Source: Periconia sp. R9002 (Eukaryota; Ascomycota; Dothideomycetes; Pleosporales; Periconiaceae). From it: a stretch of DNA of 64,000 bases. The position numbers and the translations under genes are program-made. Under the pieces are notes generated by a model that searched no databases, was not told where the DNA came from, and saw only the letters and a program-made list of their open reading frames with translations. The first letter of the stretch is position 1, and the number at the start of each line of letters is the position of its first letter. The DNA is taken from assembly GCA_023627715.1 (NCBI GenBank), contig JAMAHW010000098.1:62001-126000 (forward strand). Reading direction: 5' to 3'. Shown in pieces: positions 12,250 through 23,551 of this stretch.

Positions 12250-12661
12250 GAAGTCGTGAATGCCTTTTGTATCATATAATGTCTCTTCACAACTGTATAA
12301 TTATGCAAATGAATGTACAAAGACATGGGAATTTAGCTCCAAATGGCTACACGGATCCTGAAGTCGGATTCTTACTACATATGTAGGTACGTGCATGTAT
12401 ACACATTGAAACCTAACTGCACTTTCTTGTGAAAAAGAAGTATTACGAATCTTGAAGGTTGAGTGTTTGTTCCATACAGTCTTTCATGTGCGAGAGCACT
12501 AAGTGTAGAGACGTAAATTCAAACATTGAATGTTGCTTCATGTTGACTTCACAGTGATAGCTATCACGTGATCTCGCGAATTGACTGAGACCTGGAGACG
12601 CGCGAGCCCAGCACGTCTTCTCCGTCCTCCAACCCCACTTCCCTGACCTCTACTATTACCA
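12250..12661. other. Intergenic region CBP4 to XPF
   Basis: 412 bp holding the CBP4 3' flank and the XPF promoter. No gene or notable element seen. Confidence 0.5.
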
Positions 12662-15542
12662 ATGCCCAGCGATGAGAGAGCCCCCGTGAAGCTGTCGCTG
12701 CCCCTTGTAATTGCCCAAACAGTCCTTTTCAATCATGCAATACTGATGACGTCAGGAATTCCAACAGGACATCTTCAAGGAGCTGCGAGAAGAGGATGAG
12801 CTCGTCATCCTCGCTCGGGGCCTCGGCCTGGTTCGCATAGTCACAAACCTCCTTCACTCGTACGATGCCGCCGGAAATAACCTCATTCTGCTTGTCGGTG
12901 CAGATGAACGCGAGAATGTATGGATCGGCGAGGCACTGGCTGAGCAGGCAGCCATCAGTATGGCGCCGAAAGCTAGAGGCTTGAGCCTGGTGAACACCGA
13001 TCTGATGACCGTGGGAACTCGCGAAAAAATGTACGCGCAAGGGGGGATATTCAGCATCACGTCACGAATTCTGATCGTGGATTTCCTTTCAGGCTTGCTA
13101 AACCCTGAGACGGTTACTGGTGTTGTGGTGCTGCACGCCGAGAAGGTTATCGCAACATCCTTGGAGGCTTTCATACTGCGTATCTATCGGCAAAAGAACA
13201 AATCGGGGTTTCTCAAGGCGTTCTCGGACAGTCCGGAGCCTTTTACGACGGGTTTTGCGCCTTTGGCGAATATGATGAAGAATCTTTTCTTACCGAAGCC
13301 TGCGTTATACCCCAGATACCATGTCACGGTCGCGAAATCATTAGAAGGGCGCAAGAAAGCAGAAGTGATTGAGCTAGAGGTTCCTATGACGGACGCAATG
13401 CGATCAATACAGAACGCAGTGCTGGAATGCGTGGAAGCTAGCATCAGTGAGCTTCGAAAAAGCAATGCGGGTGTGGAGATGGTAGATTGGACTCTAGACA
13501 GTGCACTGCACAAAAACTTTGACACCATGGTCAGGCGCCAGCTTGATCCAGTGTGGCATCGGACAACATTCAAGACGCGTCAAGTGGTTCGCGATCTAAC
13601 ATTGCTTCGAACCATTCTTCATGCGCTTCTCACCTACGACGCCGTTGATTTTAACAAGTACCTTGACACAGTTCTAGCAGCATCTCAGCCTCCTCCAGGA
13701 TCAACCAAGCACAACCAATCGCCGTGGTTGTTCCTAGACGCGGCTGACACTATGTTCACGACAGCGAAGCGTAGAGTGTATACCGGCAAAGTCACTGGCT
13801 CTGACCTTGCGAACAATCCCAGCGCCGTTCCAGATGGGTTGCAACCAGTTCTCGAAGAGTTGCCTAAATGGGCTCAACTCGCAGAAATTCTTCAGGAGAT
13901 TGAGCAAGACGCTTTCCTGAATCCAACTCCCCAAGACACGTCAAACGGGTCCATTCTCATAATGTGTGGTGATCAAGGTACATGTCGCCAAATACGAGAG
14001 TACCTCCAGATTATGTACGTGAAAGAAAAAGAAGAAGATCCGGACCGCGACGAAGACGAGCCCTCCGGCAAACTCATGATGCGCCGCAAGCTTCGCAATT
14101 ACCTGAACTGGAAGCGCGATTTTACTAACGTCAGTGCTGCTCTCTTCTCCGAAAACCAAAAAGTTATCAACAACAACGCCGACCAAACCTCGAAAAGCGC
14201 AATCAGGAACAAGGCACCCCCAAACAAGCGACGGCGAGTGCGAGGTGGGGGGGCTGTAGGAACAAGCTCAACACGTACTGAATTCGGCGCTGTACGCACG
14301 GCTGGCGACCGCGATGCCCACATCGCTAGTCTAATGGCCGAACTCCATCCCACAGAACTTGAGGCTTTGCAAAAAGAAGAAATCGCAGTGGATCCTCTAC
14401 ATGACATGGACTCGTACTATTCGTTGTTTGATATGGACTCACTCGTTATAGTTCATCCTTACTCGGGTGATCTCGACGAACACATTCTCGAAGAAACGAA
14501 ACCTCGATACATCATCATGTACGAACCTGATGCAGCCTTCATACGACGCGTGGAGGTATATCGTTCCTCTCACACAGATCGAACTGTCAAAGTGTTCTTC
14601 ATGTACTATGGGGGTAGCGTGGAAGAACAGCGTTATCTCTCCGCTGTGCGCCGCGAAAAGGATGCATTCACCCGCCTCATCCGGGAAAGGGGTAATATGG
14701 CGATGACTATCAATCCTAGTGCGAATGTGGATCCACAAGAGTCTTTCCTCAGGACCATCAACACCCGCATAGCAGGTGGAGGCAGACTGGCAGCAACCGC
14801 ACAACCTCCTCGTATCGTTGTCGACGTCCGTGAATTCCGCTCCTCGTTGCCCTCACTGCTGCACGGAAAGCAAATCGTAGTAGTGCCGTGCATGTTGACG
14901 GTAGGTGATTATGTCCTTACGCCCGAAATCTGCGTCGAGCGTAAATCCGTCCGCGATCTTATTGGATCATTCGCGAACGGCCGTCTCTACAACCAAGTGG
15001 AATCCATGATGGAGCACTACAAATTGCCCATGCTGCTTATTGAATTCGACCAAAACAAGTCCTTTACGCTCGAACCGTTTACCGACTTCTCAGCGCGAGA
15101 TAGCAAGGACGGATTGGGAGGGGCGCCGGATTTGCAGGCCAAGATCGTCATGCTCACTCTGGCGTTCCCGCGCTTGAAAATCATCTGGTCGTCCTCGCCC
15201 TACCAGACTGCTGAGATCTTTTTGTCGCTCAAATCTCAGCAGGAGGAGCCGGAACCGCTCGCGGCGGTGCAGAAGGGTCTCGATCCCAACGAGCAGGGTG
15301 GGGATGCTATGGGGCAACGCATCTTCAATCAGACCAGCCAGGATATGCTGAGAGCACTGCCGGGCATCAACGAGAAGGCTGTGGGGACGTTGATGCGGGT
15401 GCTGCATAATGTGAGCGAGCTTGCGAATATAGAAGAGAAGGACTTGTGTGAGCTTATTGGGACTGATTTGGGGCGGAGGATTCATCGCTTCTTCAATCGC
15501 AGCGTATATGACGCTTCGACTCTAACGAGCATTGTGGATTAA
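12662..15542 (+). CDS. RAD1: XPF/Rad1-family structure-specific DNA repair endonuclease subunit
   Basis: Catalytic subunit of the 5'-flap nuclease that cuts beside lesions in nucleotide excision repair and acts in recombination and crosslink repair, normally paired with ERCC1/Rad10. Exon 1 12662-12706 and exon 2 12756-15542, 943 aa. The intron supplies the start that the long frame lacks; exon 2 opens with FQQDIFKELREEDELVILARG, typical of the family. Order: inactive helicase-like N-terminal half (about 1-600), a basic linker with NKRRRVRGGG near 470-480, ERCC4 nuclease domain with D705 in VDVREF and V-E743-R744-K745-S in the ERK motif, then a tandem helix-hairpin-helix (about 850-920, ALPGINEKAVGTLMRVL) for dimerisation. 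All catalytic residues I can see are intact. Orthologues are yeast RAD1, S. pombe rad16 and Neurospora mus-38. Confidence 0.95.
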
Positions 15543-15854
15543 AATGAGTAGACGAAAAACAGCAACATGGATGAAAAGCCTTATTAATGCAAGGGTGGGT
15601 CTCCCAGCCGTGGACAGAATGCACTTGGATCAAATTAATGCTTGAATTTCCGTCCATGCAAAGCCTACATACGCTCGAAAGGGGAAGAAGAACCATCCGA
15701 GAAAAAAACCGTGATTTGAATTTTAACACTCTGTCCGCCCGCCAATGTGCGCGCATTTGAGCCGAACCTAGAGCCTCCCTTGTATTATGTGTTCCGTTTT
15801 TTTCTCACAAGAGAGGGCAGGGACAGCATGGCGGACCACCTCTGCGACCTCCGT

Positions 15855-16581
15855 TTAAATATCGTCAATGTCGATATCCTTTCCGTCCTTGCCCGCTTCC
15901 TCGTCGGAGCTGCTGTCGCGGTCCTCGTCGAATTCGAAGCCGATACCTTCGTCGCCCTGGTCGCCGTACGTGTCGGTCTCGTTGATCTTTGCGTTCTCGG
16001 GGAGTTCGCCGTAGGCTTTTAGGGAACGGGCTTCGTCGGCCGAGTATTTGAGGATGACGTCACCCTGATTCACAGCGTCAGCAAGTGTTATGATGGCTGA
16101 GTTGTGTGTACGTGTAGGTGGTCTTACCTTCTCGTCCTGGTAGTCTCGCAGCGAAAGGAGTATGATGTCGCCCTGGTTGATCCAGACCTTCTTTCGCAGC
16201 TTGCCTCGAATGTGGCCTAGTCGGCGGGTGCCGTCGAAGCACTGAGCTTCTAAACGTCCGTTACCTGTAAGAGAACAGGTTAGTACCGAGATGTGACTCT
16301 GACTTTCACGCGCAGAGGGTGGCGCCTCAGGCGAGGCAAACGAGGCAACGTACCCAACATCTTCAGCACCTGAGCGTATTCTTGACCTTCCTCCTTGAAG
16401 GTGAGCTCTCGCTTCTCGTTGTCGTTCTCGTTCTTTCCCCTACGCCTGTTCTTTCCTCCCTGTACGTCCCAAAGTCAGCATGTGTTGTGGTGTTGGGCTG
16501 GTTGGGTGACGATGGCGGGGTATGAGGCGGGGACCGGCGCGCAAAGCGACAACGACATACCTTTCCCTTGTTCTTAGGCAT
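15855..16581 (-). CDS. TIF11: Translation initiation factor eIF1A
   Basis: Small factor that binds the A site of the 40S subunit, promoting scanning and start-codon selection. Four exons: 16581-16561, 16459-16354, 16264-16128 and 16064-15855, giving 157 aa, the normal size. The start MPKNKGK joins GGKNRRRGK, the basic N-terminal tail. The OB-fold core follows, with [30 protein letters not shown] and [13 protein letters not shown]. The tail is acidic and ends DIDIDDI, as in other eIF1A proteins. The first exon is only 21 nt. Introns have standard donors and acceptors. The gene is divergent from the neighbour at 16983, with a 401-bp shared upstream region. Confidence 0.96.
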
Positions 16582-16982
16582 GTTGAGTAGAGTTCTGTGT
16601 TGTGTCTGCTGTGCTACTCGAGTTTCCTTTGAGGAGTTGGTGGAGGATGAGGGGAGTTAAGTTAGGGCGTGCCGGTGCCTAACTATAAGCGCGAGTGTGT
16701 GTGTGAAGGTGGGAAAAGAATGGACTGTTTCGCTGCGAGTCACAACTTGATGTGTGCGGCGTTAGCGCCCGCTCAGCCCTGTTCCTCGTTTGGACTAGCG
16801 TGGCAAGCACGGTGATATCAACTGCCGTCAACCTTGGAATCTTTCAATCGCCATCTTTCTCGAGCATTCCGCAACTCAGCACCAACTACCTTCGCTCATT
16901 CCAGCAACCGTCCATCGCGATATAAGCTTTCACGCTCCCCCTTTCCACCCTCGCTATAGACCCACCTTCATGTCCGCATCCA
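16582..16982. promoter_or_regulatory. Shared divergent promoter region, eIF1A / uncharacterised gene
   Basis: 401 bp between divergent start codons. The right half is C/T-rich on the + strand. An ATG at 16970 opens a 17-codon frame ending at 17023 that overlaps the start of the right-hand gene. Confidence 0.5.
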
Positions 16983-17657
16983 ATGGCGGCGTCCATGAAA
17001 AACCTCGCCAAGCGTCTCAATAGTTTTCAGTCCACGAACTTCCGCATCTTTTACGCGTCTGATTATCGGACCCACATCACCAACTTCATTCTACAAGACA
17101 AACAGCATCCTCTCTATACGATAGTGGCGCGTAGGCATAACGAGCGCAAGAAGGAAGGGATATGGTGGCACGTAACAACAAGCACTGACTTGTCCAAGTC
17201 GAGCGTCATCAGGTCATGGTGTAGGCGGCGTCTCCGCAATGCCTTCACCGATGCGCTAAAAACCCGTGGATTTGATAGGTTTGGGCGCCTCGTCGACGCT
17301 GGAGCATTGAAAGAACCCTTTACAGGTTTGGCGGATATCGTGAAAGATGACCCCCATTTTCAATTAAGAGGAAGCTTTAGGTTCCATGCACTGGTACCTT
17401 TGATCCCGGCGAAATACGTACACGTGCAGCGGGATATGATGGAGGCACTTGATATGATGCTTTCTTACTATCAGGACGAGATGCAGGTTGCGCCTCCCGT
17501 GACGAAACGCCGTAAGGTCTCGAATGGACCACCTGTACGCCGCTCCGCTCCATCAGCAGATCCGGCAAATGCCTGGTCAGTATGGAAATCACCACCACAA
17601 GTCAAAACCACAGATCCCAACGTGCCAAAATCGTTCATACGACGGACCTATGGTTGA
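16983..17657 (+). CDS. Uncharacterised basic protein, 224 aa
   Basis: Intronless. I do not recognise the family. The N-terminal two thirds look folded and conserved in character: FRIFYASDYRTHITNFIL, then IWWHVTTSTDLSKSSVIRSW, CRRRLRNAFTDAL and FRFHALVPLIPAKYVHVQ. The C-terminal ~60 residues are basic and Pro/Ser-rich, with TKRRKVS as a possible nuclear localisation signal. No signal peptide or membrane span. An out-of-frame ATG 13 nt upstream could reduce initiation here. The Arg/Lys content and NLS-like motif would suit a nuclear RNA- or DNA-associated role, but that is only inference. Confidence 0.7.
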   Translation: MAASMKNLAKRLNSFQSTNFRIFYASDYRTHITNFILQDKQHPLYTIVARRHNERKKEGIWWHVTTSTDLSKSSVIRSWCRRRLRNAFTDALKTRGFDRFGRLVDAGALKEPFTGLADIVKDDPHFQLRGSFRFHALVPLIPAKYVHVQRDMMEALDMMLSYYQDEMQVAPPVTKRRKVSNGPPVRRSAPSADPANAWSVWKSPPQVKTTDPNVPKSFIRRTYG

Positions 17658-18615
17658 TAAAACGGGGACACGCATGTTCAGACAGAAATGCCTTCGAACG
17701 CGCAATATACCAACTCGATGTAATATCGGATGGGGCTTCACCCAAATATGATGCAAGGCGTTATCAGCATCAAGAAGTATCGTAAGCAACTGGGGAATGG
17801 GATACAGTCCTGAATCATGAGTACTATTTTCAGTGTTAGAGCCGCAAGTCTCAACGCAAATGATCGGGTCAACCGACAACTCGTGCGAGCGCTTGCCAAA
17901 GAAGTCTGTGCCCTGTCTTCTAGAAGGCCAAGCCAGATACTCGATCCATTCTGTGTTTCTACAATCCAGCGTTCGAGTCATATATCAGTACATCATTGGC
18001 CATGTCTTTCTCCGCATTGCTACTTTAGCGCTACAGCCCATAAACAGCCTCGTTTCAAATGTAAGGCTTACTACATAGAAAGCCTAGCCATTCCTTCAAG
18101 ATGAGAAACACTGAGTGCATGTTTTGTTAGCTGGTGAGAACCAACCGTTTGGGTAACACAGCCTTGGGAGTGAGTGGGCGCTTAGATACGTGCGCGGGCC
18201 ACCAACATGGCAACCGCCAACACATTAGGATTTGAAACATCCGCACATTACTATATCGAGGAGCATTCGTATTACACGACAGTGTATTTTGACTATTTTA
18301 CTGAGAGGTCTCCGCAACAAGGAAGATACGGCGGGGTGATGTTCTACGCTCTGTGAGCAAATCGTGGAAGCTGGACTTTCTCTTGAGGGTTTTCCTTTGC
18401 TACGTTCTTTGATTTACTTGTTTTTTTACGCTTTTATCACTTTCTCACGATTCTCAACGTCTGATAACGAAACATTCTCTTGAGACATTTGCTTCGAACT
18501 CTTTCTCCAGGTAAAATTCTTGTCTCCTAGAGCAGAGTTGCCTACAGTCCACCGCTATCAAGCTCACCAACTAACCACTTTCTCCAAGTTTTCCTTCACT
18601 CCTGCTATCTTCATC
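17658..18615. other. Intergenic region, 958 bp
   Basis: No convincing gene. A 95-codon frame at 17817-18104 lacks any recognisable feature and is more likely fortuitous. Confidence 0.4.
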
Positions 18616-18984
18616 ATGGCATCCTGCAATTACACCAACGTGCTACCGCCGCCCCCCACCAGTCTTGCATCCTGCGCCGTTCCACTAGGCGGCTCCAACT
18701 CCTCCATCATCGACAGCTGCTGCAACGGCGAAGTCAACCTCATCCGCACCTATTCCGGACCCGGCGACTCAATCGACTGCTACCAGTACTGCAACACCCC
18801 GAATGTGAAAAGCGTCCAAAACTGCCTCCGTGAAAACATGAACATGTATGGGGTCGAGGGAGCGGGCTTCCAGTGCTTCAATGCTGTGGAGGAGAAGGGT
18901 GTACAGAACACGGGAGCCAAGTTTGGCATGAGGGCAAAATGGCTGTTTGTAATTTGGGCCATGGGCTTTACCCTGGCTTGGTGA
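18616..18984 (+). CDS. Small cysteine-rich protein with a C-terminal hydrophobic anchor
   Basis: 122 aa from the ATG at 18616 (context ATCATGG), without introns. Family not recognised. It has eight cysteines between about residues 4 and 87, including a CC pair and a CYQYCN motif, suggesting disulfides and an extracytoplasmic fold. The last ~14 residues (WLFVIWAMGFTLAW) are hydrophobic and preceded by basic MRAKW. This could be a GPI-attachment signal or a tail anchor. There is no ordinary N-terminal signal peptide, which is odd for a disulfide-rich protein, so an upstream spliced exon could be missing. A small membrane-attached surface protein is the best guess. Confidence 0.6.
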   Translation: MASCNYTNVLPPPPTSLASCAVPLGGSNSSIIDSCCNGEVNLIRTYSGPGDSIDCYQYCNTPNVKSVQNCLRENMNMYGVEGAGFQCFNAVEEKGVQNTGAKFGMRAKWLFVIWAMGFTLAW

Positions 18985-19139
18985 ATACATGAATACGATT
19001 ATACCATCTCTCGTTCGGTATCTAGTTTTCGATCTCTGACCTTATATGACCTCATGATTCGAGCACGACTGACAGCACAGGTTCATCGAATACTCCCATG
19101 TTACAATAATGAGTTGAGAAACGAGTGACATACTCCCTA

Positions 19140-20526
19140 TCAGCAATCATGCAACATATCCCTACTCCACTTCACATCATGATCTTTGGTGTCCGATACA
19201 ACAGACCGAGCGTCGACCCTCACACTATCAACAACCGAATGATTGGAACCAGCCTCACTCATACCTCCTCCCACCTTTCTCGGCGTCCCTTTGCGGTACC
19301 ATGGCGGTAGTCCGCGCCGCGAATTCGTCTGATCCTCCTTCCCTCGACTCAAGCTCGAAAACACACGAACAATAAAACTACCCTTGAAAGCTTTAGGCAC
19401 ACACGGCACGCAGAGAATAAGAAACCCGGAAGTGATCTCGCCGTGGCTCCACAAACCAATGGGTCCGACCAAGAAGACAATATCATCGGCATTCAAAGCG
19501 CCAATGGTAGACACCAAGCGGAAAGCTCCGCACACACATCCGCTGTAGTTTTCACATCAGCCTAGTCCTCACGAGGATAAGCAACTCTCAACTTACAAAA
19601 CCCCTGTAGCAAAGATAATCACCACTCCCACACGCTTCCGCGTCGAGATCCTCAACCCCCAGATCATCTTTTGCGGCAGAACAAAAATCAACACATCGGA
19701 AAGAAGATTGAGGATACCGCTCGACATGATGAGCGCGGGGTTGTTGATGCAGTGACCTGGTACCAGCTTGTTCCAAATCTTCTCGCGCGGCGTGCAACTG
19801 AAGTTCTCGACAATGGTGCACGCGACGTAGAACATGACATTCGCGACGATGGTGATGTGGCAGATGTACCAGAATTTGTTGCGCACGCCGCGAGGGACGA
19901 AGAGGTGGACCCATTGGAAGAGGATGCCGGCTTTGAGTAACATGATTATATTACCGTAGATTATGTACGAGTTGTTTACTTCCTAGGTTGGATAGTCAGC
20001 TTATAAGTATGTGGAGCATCTTTAAACGATACAAAGTTTGAAATGGGGTCTGTGGATCTGATGCTCGGTCATCGTGTTGGGATTTTGGAGGTTTTTATCT
20101 TACAAATATTATCATAGCGAGGTCTTTGAGTCGGATGTTCCATTGATGGACGTAGAGCCCGGACATAGACAGAATCTCATAAGAAAAGTAAAGAAAACCA
20201 CCGTAAGCACCCAACGCCGCGAGTGCGAGATCTGATTGTGCAGTGTCAGCTTGAGTTCTCTTTTTCTAAAGTGTCGGGAGAAGTGGCAACTCACAATCTT
20301 CAATGTCCATCTTCTTCGAGCAAAACGCCTTAGCATAGATGCGCACTGCAACAATGATCACGCAAACGCTCGCACAAGCGATGATCAGGCCAGCACCCAA
20401 CGCAGTCTTATTAGGCGGATCATCGAATTGCGGCATCACGCCTGTTGGAGGTTTCAATGCCGGCCCCTCAAGCAGCGCAGCCCGTTGTTCGGGGGTCAAG
20501 CTCGTGATGTCGAAGTCGTTGGCCAT
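19140..20526 (-). CDS. Pth11-like / fungal rhodopsin-domain seven-helix membrane protein
   Basis: Four exons: 20526-20295, 20231-20104, 19982-19597 and 19542-19140, 382 aa. Hydrophobic helices run from LGAGLIIACASVCVIIVAV (about residues 45-65) to the last at IVFLVGPIGLWSHGEITSG. Between them are family features: QWNIRLKDLAMIIF, an ILFQWVHLFVP helix, a Cys pair around ENFSCTPREKIW and GHCINNP (probable extracellular disulfide), NLLSDVLIFVLPQKMIW and the Arg-rich STRKRVGV loop. The ~75-residue C-terminal tail is cytosolic and Ser/Arg-rich. Such proteins are expected in the plasma membrane; Magnaporthe PTH11 senses surfaces, while many paralogues have no known ligand. I would not assign a ligand here. 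Confidence 0.85.
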
Positions 20527-22070
20527 GGTCGACGCACATTAAAATCAATTAACTGTAAAAACGAGTGTGGAATAGAAAAAAAAAGAGATGAACCATCACG
20601 AGTCAAAACGGCAAGAAATATCTCTTTACATATCCCATTCCCACACGCGTAATCTTCGCGTCGGATGCATGCATACCCACTTCAGCTTCTCTCCTCATCC
20701 TCCCTATGCAGAGGACGCTTTACGTATGCGCAACCGCGTTGCTGATGTGCACAGTAATGGTTTGAAAGCAAAAAGGCGGCAGTATCGGGTTGCCAGCGAA
20801 GTCCGCAAGCTAGTGTAGCAAAAGATAGAACTGCACAAACATGCTAAGGATATTTGAGGAATGATGGGTCGCTTGTTCGGCTACTTGAACATGCTGATGC
20901 GGTGAGATGTCAGATTGGGCGCTTGGGGCGAAGTTACAGAGGGCGCGTAAATCGTCAGAGGGCCGTTTCAGGTGATGGTACGTACCTTCGTTTGCGCCCT
21001 GCCTGTAACATGAGTTTGAGTTTTATATCTACTTTCGTCCGTGCAATATTCAAAAGTGAACAATCTTTAGGATATTGTTTTCCCCTTGCGCTGAAAACTG
21101 TTGATTCTTCAATGTGTTCTGTTCAACGATACGTTTGCCCAGGTGACAAGCTGAAGAGGACGTCTTACGATTGGGGCGTACATTTTCGACTATTTTTATC
21201 CAACGCGAAGGGTAAGCCTGCCTACACTGTGAGACTAAATATACAGTATAATGCATTGCATTAGCTAACACAGAGGGAACAGGGACACTTTGAGATAAAA
21301 TTATCGCCATCGCATCCATCAACGAATGGTTGCTATCTATACTTATTTTCATCAGCAAAATAACAACCGTATTCATCCAGCGTTTCTTACCCCTTTGGCT
21401 TCTTCGCGACTAACGCTATTTCAACATGCTCAGAATAGCCAACAGCAAGCTATAATACTCCAGGGGGGCACTGGGTTGCACAAGAAAAGCACACATGGTA
21501 AATGAATGTCGGTCAGCACACGACAATCCCCAAAAGATACTAAACTTATCAAGTGTAAAAAAGGCACTCAATTATAGCTACAAACCTACTACTACAACTT
21601 CCATATAGCAACCATTTCACATCCCAACAACCCACGCTTCAGAATCCCGATAATGAGTCGCCAAATACCCTTCCCCATCTCCTTTGCCCCTCCAGACACA
21701 TCCTCAAGTAGCATCAAGAACAAGAACAAAAACCCCTCTAGCCTTCAATATGACACTGCACAACGATCGCAGCAGATCAAGCTACATCATTGGCCGTCTA
21801 ATTTATCAACTGCAAAGACACAGTCGTCCCTACCACCTTTACCTCCGTTCCTTATCACGTAAGCATTGATCGTCTGTTTAGATCACATCGCCTTGTCCCG
21901 CGGTATTAAAGGTCTTTTAGTAGACGGCGATATCAATAGATAGATCGATCAAATATGTGCATCACGTATATACACATCTTCCTAGTTCTCCTCCTGCAGT
22001 TCCCCCACAAGGAGATATGTCTATTAGAATGCAAAGGAAAGAGGACGAGTGAGGAAAGAGTGAGGAAATC

Positions 22071-22084
22071 CACACACACACACA

Positions 22085-22139
<55 letters not shown>
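22071..22139. repeat. Compound (CA)n(CT)n microsatellite
   Basis: About 8 CA units followed directly by about 26 CT units. Its translation in every frame gives the meaningless Leu-Ser, Thr-His or Arg-Glu repeats of the overlapping open frames. Confidence 0.95.
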
Positions 22140-22141
<2 letters not shown>

Positions 22142-22393
22142 GTACACAAAATCCAACCAAATCACCATCAAATCTGTCATTCCCTTCCCTACCTCCCAAA
22201 TCAACCCACCCACAGCACTCACCTAACTCACTTCCTTACCATCTCCCCCTCCCTACCTCCCTTTTCTCCCCTCACCTACAAATCACCTACATACATACAA
22301 GCATTTTCCCTCACAACGCTCATTTAAACTTCTCCCACAACTAAATGAACAAGCAAAAAAATACATCAATACACAAACAATCACCAACCCACC

Positions 22394-22448
22394 CCTTCCT
22401 TCCTTCCTTCCTTCCTTCCTTCCTTCCTTCCTTCCTTCCTTCCTTCCT
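22394..22448. repeat. (CCTT)n microsatellite
   Basis: Almost 14 perfect tetranucleotide units, within a generally pyrimidine-rich stretch. Confidence 0.95.
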
Positions 22449-22962
22449 CCCATCGTCCCTTTAATATTGATATTGACTAACTCTCCTCCACATCCCTCCC
22501 CCGTTTTCTTCCCTAAATAAAAAAAAGATACATGTCTATAACCGTACAAAGCAAAGCAAAGCACACCGTACATAACCCACTTTCTTATTTTCCCTCCCAT
22601 ACAGTCCAATGCTAGACTCCTTCCCAGACTCCCACCTACCTACCTACCTCTCTATTCTACACACTCAGTCTCCTACACCAAAAGAGAAGTCCGTAACAAA
22701 GGAACGAAGAATCGAGTGTGCGGTTCTCCCTCCTTCTCTATCTATCTGTGTATAGGAAGTAACATTGCGATGTTGTCATACATTCCCTCCAGCATACAAC
22801 ACACCAACCTTTATCCCCATCATCCTCATCAGCGTAGTCCGCCTCTACCTACCCCCTACTCCACCACACCCTTCCTTCCCCTCCCCGTCCTCTCCCTCTT
22901 GCTCCCGGCTTACCTTTACCCAACTATCAATCACTTCTCACATCACTCCTTACATCACATAC

Positions 22963-23017
22963 TTGAGTAGTAGCACTGCGTTTGTTTCCATTATACAAAC
23001 GCAGTGCTACTACTCAA
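22963..23017. repeat. Perfect inverted repeat, 23-bp arms with 9-nt spacer
   Basis: Left arm 22963-22985 is exactly complementary to right arm 22995-23017, with a 9-nt loop (TTCCATTAT). As RNA, either strand would fold into a stable stem-loop. There is no flanking terminal inverted repeat or target duplication that I can see. Confidence 0.95.
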
Positions 23018-23138
23018 CAAAGTGAAGTGAAGTGCGTGACGTAATGGAAGGGAATCAGGCGTGAGTTGTTGTTGTTAGTCGTTGTGCGTTATTATGTTGG
23101 TATGTGGGGTGAAGTTTTTAGAGCTAGTTGGTTTGCGG

Positions 23139-23162
23139 GTGTGTGTGTGTGTGTGTGTGTGT
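23139..23162. repeat. (GT)12 microsatellite
   Basis: Twelve perfect GT units in a G-rich stretch. Confidence 0.9.
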
Positions 23163-23526
23163 AGGATTGTTGGGGGGCTAGGTAGGTAGGGAGGGAGGGA
23201 GGATAGAGTGGGTGGGTGAGTACCTAGATGGGAATGTGATGTAGTAAAGGAAGTGAAAGAAGGAAAGAGGGAAAAAAATAGGGGGACCGAGAGGCAGTGG
23301 AGCAGAGGGTGAGGTAACTAGGTAGGTACATAGGTATATACATCTACATTTTTGTAACAAACTACAATGAATGTGGAATACAGGATAAACTTATATCCCC
23401 TCTCGTTGTAGAATTGATGCACGTATGTATGTATGTGACCAGCGTCGAAATCGATCAAAAGGCGTAAGCTACGTACGACGCTTGTCTTTTTCTACCTCTT
23501 TCTTTGGCATCCTCTCGCGTTAACAA

Positions 23527-23551
23527 AGAGAGGGAGAGAGAGAGAGAGAGA
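23527..23551. repeat. (GA)n microsatellite
   Basis: Short purine tract of GA units with one interruption. Confidence 0.85.

Noticed and set aside
17817..18104. 95-codon + strand frame after the basic 224-aa protein
   Set aside because: No family features and no promoter or splice context; overlapping frames on both strands.
21933..22344. Open frames on both strands with Leu-Ser, Thr-His or Arg-Glu repeats
   Set aside because: They are translations of the (CA)n(CT)n microsatellite, with no other coding character.
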